Assembly: GCA_027084135.1 (NCBI GenBank)
Contig: JALWLO010000117.1
Span: 1-36,477, forward strand
Reading direction: 5' to 3'
Origin: Campylobacterales bacterium
Lineage (GTDB): Bacteria > Campylobacterota > Campylobacteria > Campylobacterales > QNZT01
Length of the DNA stretch: 36,477 nt
Shown: positions 33,943 to 36,477 of the stretch, piece by piece
Layout: each line of letters opens with the position of its first letter
How positions within the stretch are numbered: position 1 is the stretch's first letter
Position numbers and translations under genes: made by a program
The notes under the pieces: model-generated
Database searches by the model: none
The model's input: the letters and a program-made list of their open reading frames with translations, nothing else
What the model was told of the DNA's origin: nothing

Positions 33943-36477
33943 TTATATCGCACCGACAGTATGTGCCGCCGCGATTGTGAGTGAAATTTTATACATAATA
34001 TCAGCTATATCTTTAGAGATATCCATCGTTCTTGTGTCATAGTAAAATTTCTTCGGAACCGTTATCACATCACCTCTTTTGATACATACATCATCCCCGC
34101 CAAAGAGGAAAGATCCCATATTGACCTTTCTAGCTTCACCGTTTGCGTGGATGACAAAGATGTGTTCATTGTCAGCTAGTGCCGTTAAGCCGCCGCTTCT
34201 TTTGATATAGTACTCTATATCATCACTGCTATAGGCAACGGCACTTGGCATCATCACCTCTCCATTAACCACGACGGTATCGTTAAAGGATGGGATATAG
34301 AGCTTATCACCGGCTTGGAGAGTAAGATCACTTTCTGAACCTTTGAATGCTTCTAGATCTTCATTAAGCGCGATGGTAATCCTTCCCTTTGGTTCAAACT
34401 TTTTAGCTTCCGCTATCAAGGAATCAACGGCTTGAACGATAGCGGCAATATTTGCGCTATTTTTACCAACTGAACTATTTCTGATATTGATAACGATCAC
34501 TTGCTCTTTTAATTTAGATAGCTCTTTTTGAAGTGCCTCTTTTTGGAGTTGCTTTACACTCTCTCTCGTAAATACCGCTCCATATAAAAAGGCTTGCTCG
34601 GTAAATCCGCCGGCTCTCTCAATTACTGAAGAGAGCTTTTCACCAGAGTGAATCACATAGGTTCCAGGAAATCTCACCTCTCCGGAGAGTGTGATGGTTT
34701 CTCTTTTATTCCAGTAAGGGGTTCTTTTGATATGTATCTCATCAAATTTTTTGACGACAAAAGCGGAAGCTTCATGAAGTGGGATATTGATAATCTTCTT
34801 CACTCTATCCCCATTTTCATTAACATTGTATCTAATGATTTCCGCTTCTCTTTTATAGGCTTTTGGAGTTAGTCCTCCGGCACTATCGATAAACTCTTTC
34901 AGTGTCATGCCCGGACTGATTGGGTATGTACCGGGTTTGATAACTTCACCTGCAATAGTCGCTTGGTTTAATGGATGTGTTTCATTTAAGTCATATAGTG
35001 TGACACTATCTCTCTCTTTTAGAGGATAGTTTGGATATCGATTTACATCAATCACATCAACATTCACATCACCGTTTTGATTTTGTGCTGAAGTGATCTT
35101 GACTTTGGATTTATCATAGGGCTCTTTTATCCCGGCTTGATTGATCAAATCTGTTATAGTCATACCCTGACTATAGATATATTTCCCCTCTTTGATAACT
35201 GGGGCACCGTGAATGGTCACATAGGGTGCCGTCCCGGTATCAAGTCGATTAAAAATATACAATTCGTCTCTATTCTTTAAGATAAAATCATTTCTGCCCT
35301 CTAGAATATCTTTGAGATTTATTTTGTAGACTCTTGGCTTTAGATTTTTATCAACTCTTTTAATGAGTGCATAATCAAGCTTGGTATTTTCTAAAAAGAG
35401 ACTATCCAAACCTCTACCGTTTAACTCTCTTTTCAAAAATGTTGAAAGTCTCATTTTAGTACCGCTTATCGCTCTTTTTCCCTCCCTAACGACATTTCCG
35501 GTAAGTAGAATATATCTATCTTGAGTAGGGTTTAGTGGCTGGAGATAAATCTCATCACCGTTTTTGAGACTAAAAGATTGCGCTTCATTCATAGAGATGG
35601 TTAGGTTTTGAATGAGCCTATTGTTTTGATATCTTTTGATAAGAATAGAGGATGCGTCCGCATTTGGTTTAACACCACCGGCATATTGCAGTATATCATA
35701 GAGAGTCTCCCCCTCTTTAAACTCATAGATCGCCTCTTTGTAAACATTTCCCTCTATACTCACAAGACCATAAGCACGCGGTACATGTATCACATCACCG
35801 GGTTTGAGCAAAAAATCACCATGATCGATACCGTTTGCAATCAAACTATAGTAGTCTATAGTCTCTACATTAACTCCATCTCTGATGATCTGAATACTCC
35901 TTACCGATCCTATATCATCCACACCACCGGCTTCTATCAATATATCTTTGACTGTCGATATAGAGGTTGTGTTGTAGAGTCCCGGTGCTTTGACAAAACC
36001 TGTTACGGTAACTTGCGCATTTGAAAATGTTTTAAGTGTGACTACAACTTTCGAGTTTTTATAGGAGCTGGCTAAATAGTTTGAAAGAAGTCTTTTAACT
36101 TCACTATACTTTTCACCGGCAACTCTAACTGGTCCTACTTGAGGTATATCTATATTACCTTCATTATTGATTTTGAGATGCAGTCTTTTATCGATATTGC
36201 TACCGTAGATCCAAATATCCAAAGTATCACCGATATTGAGTAGATAGTTTGAGGGTGCCGGTATGTTTTGTTGAAGACGCTTGTTTTTATTTCTAAAAAA
36301 CTCTGTAGAAAATCTCTCAAGATACTTTTTCCTTTTTAATTGTACTTGATTTGATTTTATTCTTCTAATCTCTTCATCATCACTTTTATATTGAAGTGGT
36401 GTTAATCGTAAAGAACCATCTTTTTGTAGATTCTCTTTTAACTTTTTATTTATTAACTTTTCATCATCAGTTAATTC
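33943..36477 (-). CDS. Polysaccharide export protein with seven SLBB repeats, 5' end outside window
   Basis: The reading frame is open from the right edge; TTG 36222 is an internal codon (context LLNIGDTLDIWIYGS) and not a start, so at least 844 residues are present. The sequence begins with a charged helical region (36300-36477), then the Poly_export domain (NEGNIDIPQVGPVRVAG). Seven SLBB-type units follow, each with a G-x-V turn, at residues 75, 158, 242, 339, 425, 514 and 654 counted from 36222 (TGFVKAPG, EGNVYKEA, TGNVVREG, HGAPVIKEG, AGEVIKPG, SGEVRFPG, NGEVMMPS). A helical insertion of about 80 residues separates the last two. It resembles Wza/KpsD-type outer-membrane export channels but is far longer than Wza (about 380). 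It is upstream of the Wzz-like gene. Confidence 0.88.
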   Translation of the reverse strand, partial: ELTDDEKLINKKLKENLQKDGSLRLTPLQYKSDDEEIRRIKSNQVQLKRKKYLERFSTEFFRNKNKRLQQNIPAPSNYLLNIGDTLDIWIYGSNIDKRLHLKINNEGNIDIPQVGPVRVAGEKYSEVKRLLSNYLASSYKNSKVVVTLKTFSNAQVTVTGFVKAPGLYNTTSISTVKDILIEAGGVDDIGSVRSIQIIRDGVNVETIDYYSLIANGIDHGDFLLKPGDVIHVPRAYGLVSIEGNVYKEAIYEFKEGETLYDILQYAGGVKPNADASSILIKRYQNNRLIQNLTISMNEAQSFSLKNGDEIYLQPLNPTQDRYILLTGNVVREGKRAISGTKMRLSTFLKRELNGRGLDSLFLENTKLDYALIKRVDKNLKPRVYKINLKDILEGRNDFILKNRDELYIFNRLDTGTAPYVTIHGAPVIKEGKYIYSQGMTITDLINQAGIKEPYDKSKVKITSAQNQNGDVNVDVIDVNRYPNYPLKERDSVTLYDLNETHPLNQATIAGEVIKPGTYPISPGMTLKEFIDSAGGLTPKAYKREAEIIRYNVNENGDRVKKIINIPLHEASAFVVKKFDEIHIKRTPYWNKRETITLSGEVRFPGTYVIHSGEKLSSVIERAGGFTEQAFLYGAVFTRESVKQLQKEALQKELSKLKEQVIVINIRNSSVGKNSANIAAIVQAVDSLIAEAKKFEPKGRITIALNEDLEAFKGSESDLTLQAGDKLYIPSFNDTVVVNGEVMMPSAVAYSSDDIEYYIKRSGGLTALADNEHIFVIHANGEARKVNMGSFLFGGDDVCIKRGDVITVPKKFYYDTRTMDISKDIADIMYKISLTIAAAHTVGAI

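Noticed and set aside
36220-36222. TTG 36222 as the start of the SLBB export protein
   Set aside because: The frame continues without a stop to the right edge, and the codons just upstream encode a continuous Poly_export-type sequence, so the true start is outside the window.

Overview
The window is chromosomal DNA from a member of the Campylobacterota (epsilonproteobacteria). The evidence is gene order: pyrH-rpoZ-spoT-tyrS-nitronate monooxygenase-amidase, ftsE/ftsX/envC with a long TrmB and an FN3 lipoprotein, and ftsI-fliE-flgC-flgB next to ftsW-murG are arrangements I know from Helicobacter and Campylobacter. The RXKD-type single RelA/SpoT protein and a clean sigma-54 promoter before the flagellar rod genes agree with this. 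I cannot name the genus from sequence alone.

Layout. (1) 1-1413: AT-rich accessory DNA with a matrixin-like zinc protease carrying a CARDB domain and a small lipoprotein. (2) 1430-9104, minus strand: a DUF533/TerB-like protein, then the amidase, nitronate monooxygenase, tyrS, spoT, rpoZ and pyrH run. (3) 9217-15299, minus: envC-like activator, ftsX, ftsE, trmB, FN3 lipoprotein and an RluD-type pseudouridine synthase, tightly packed with overlaps. (4) 15324-17747: rodA, a CAU tRNA, and a DUF4143 ATPase ending two bases from the tRNA. (5) 17818-20931, minus: ftsI and the rod genes fliE, flgC, flgB. (6) 21094-31768, plus (except one thioredoxin-like gene): ftsW, murG, Uma2-family nuclease, alaS, a small membrane protein, maf, bioF, a lone ABC ATPase and a class A PBP. 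(7) 31757-36477, minus: an outer-membrane barrel-like protein, a Wzz/KpsE-like protein and a seven-SLBB-repeat polysaccharide export protein that runs off the right edge.

The unifying theme is envelope growth and division: lipid II synthesis (MurG), SEDS polymerases (RodA, FtsW) with transpeptidases (FtsI, PBP1A), and septal splitting (FtsEX, EnvC-like activator with a degenerate LytM domain, Amidase_3). Flagellar rod genes lie between ftsI and ftsW, and polysaccharide export lies at the right end.

The strongest unexplained signal is a palindrome, TTAGTACTAA. Its 8-base core occurs 15 times by my manual scan, roughly ten times more than base composition would give. It is almost always inside genes, read as Leu-Val-Leu or Ser-Thr, and it is absent from the three AT-rich, probably acquired or fast-evolving segments. 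It behaves like a genome-wide iterated palindrome or DNA-level recognition site.
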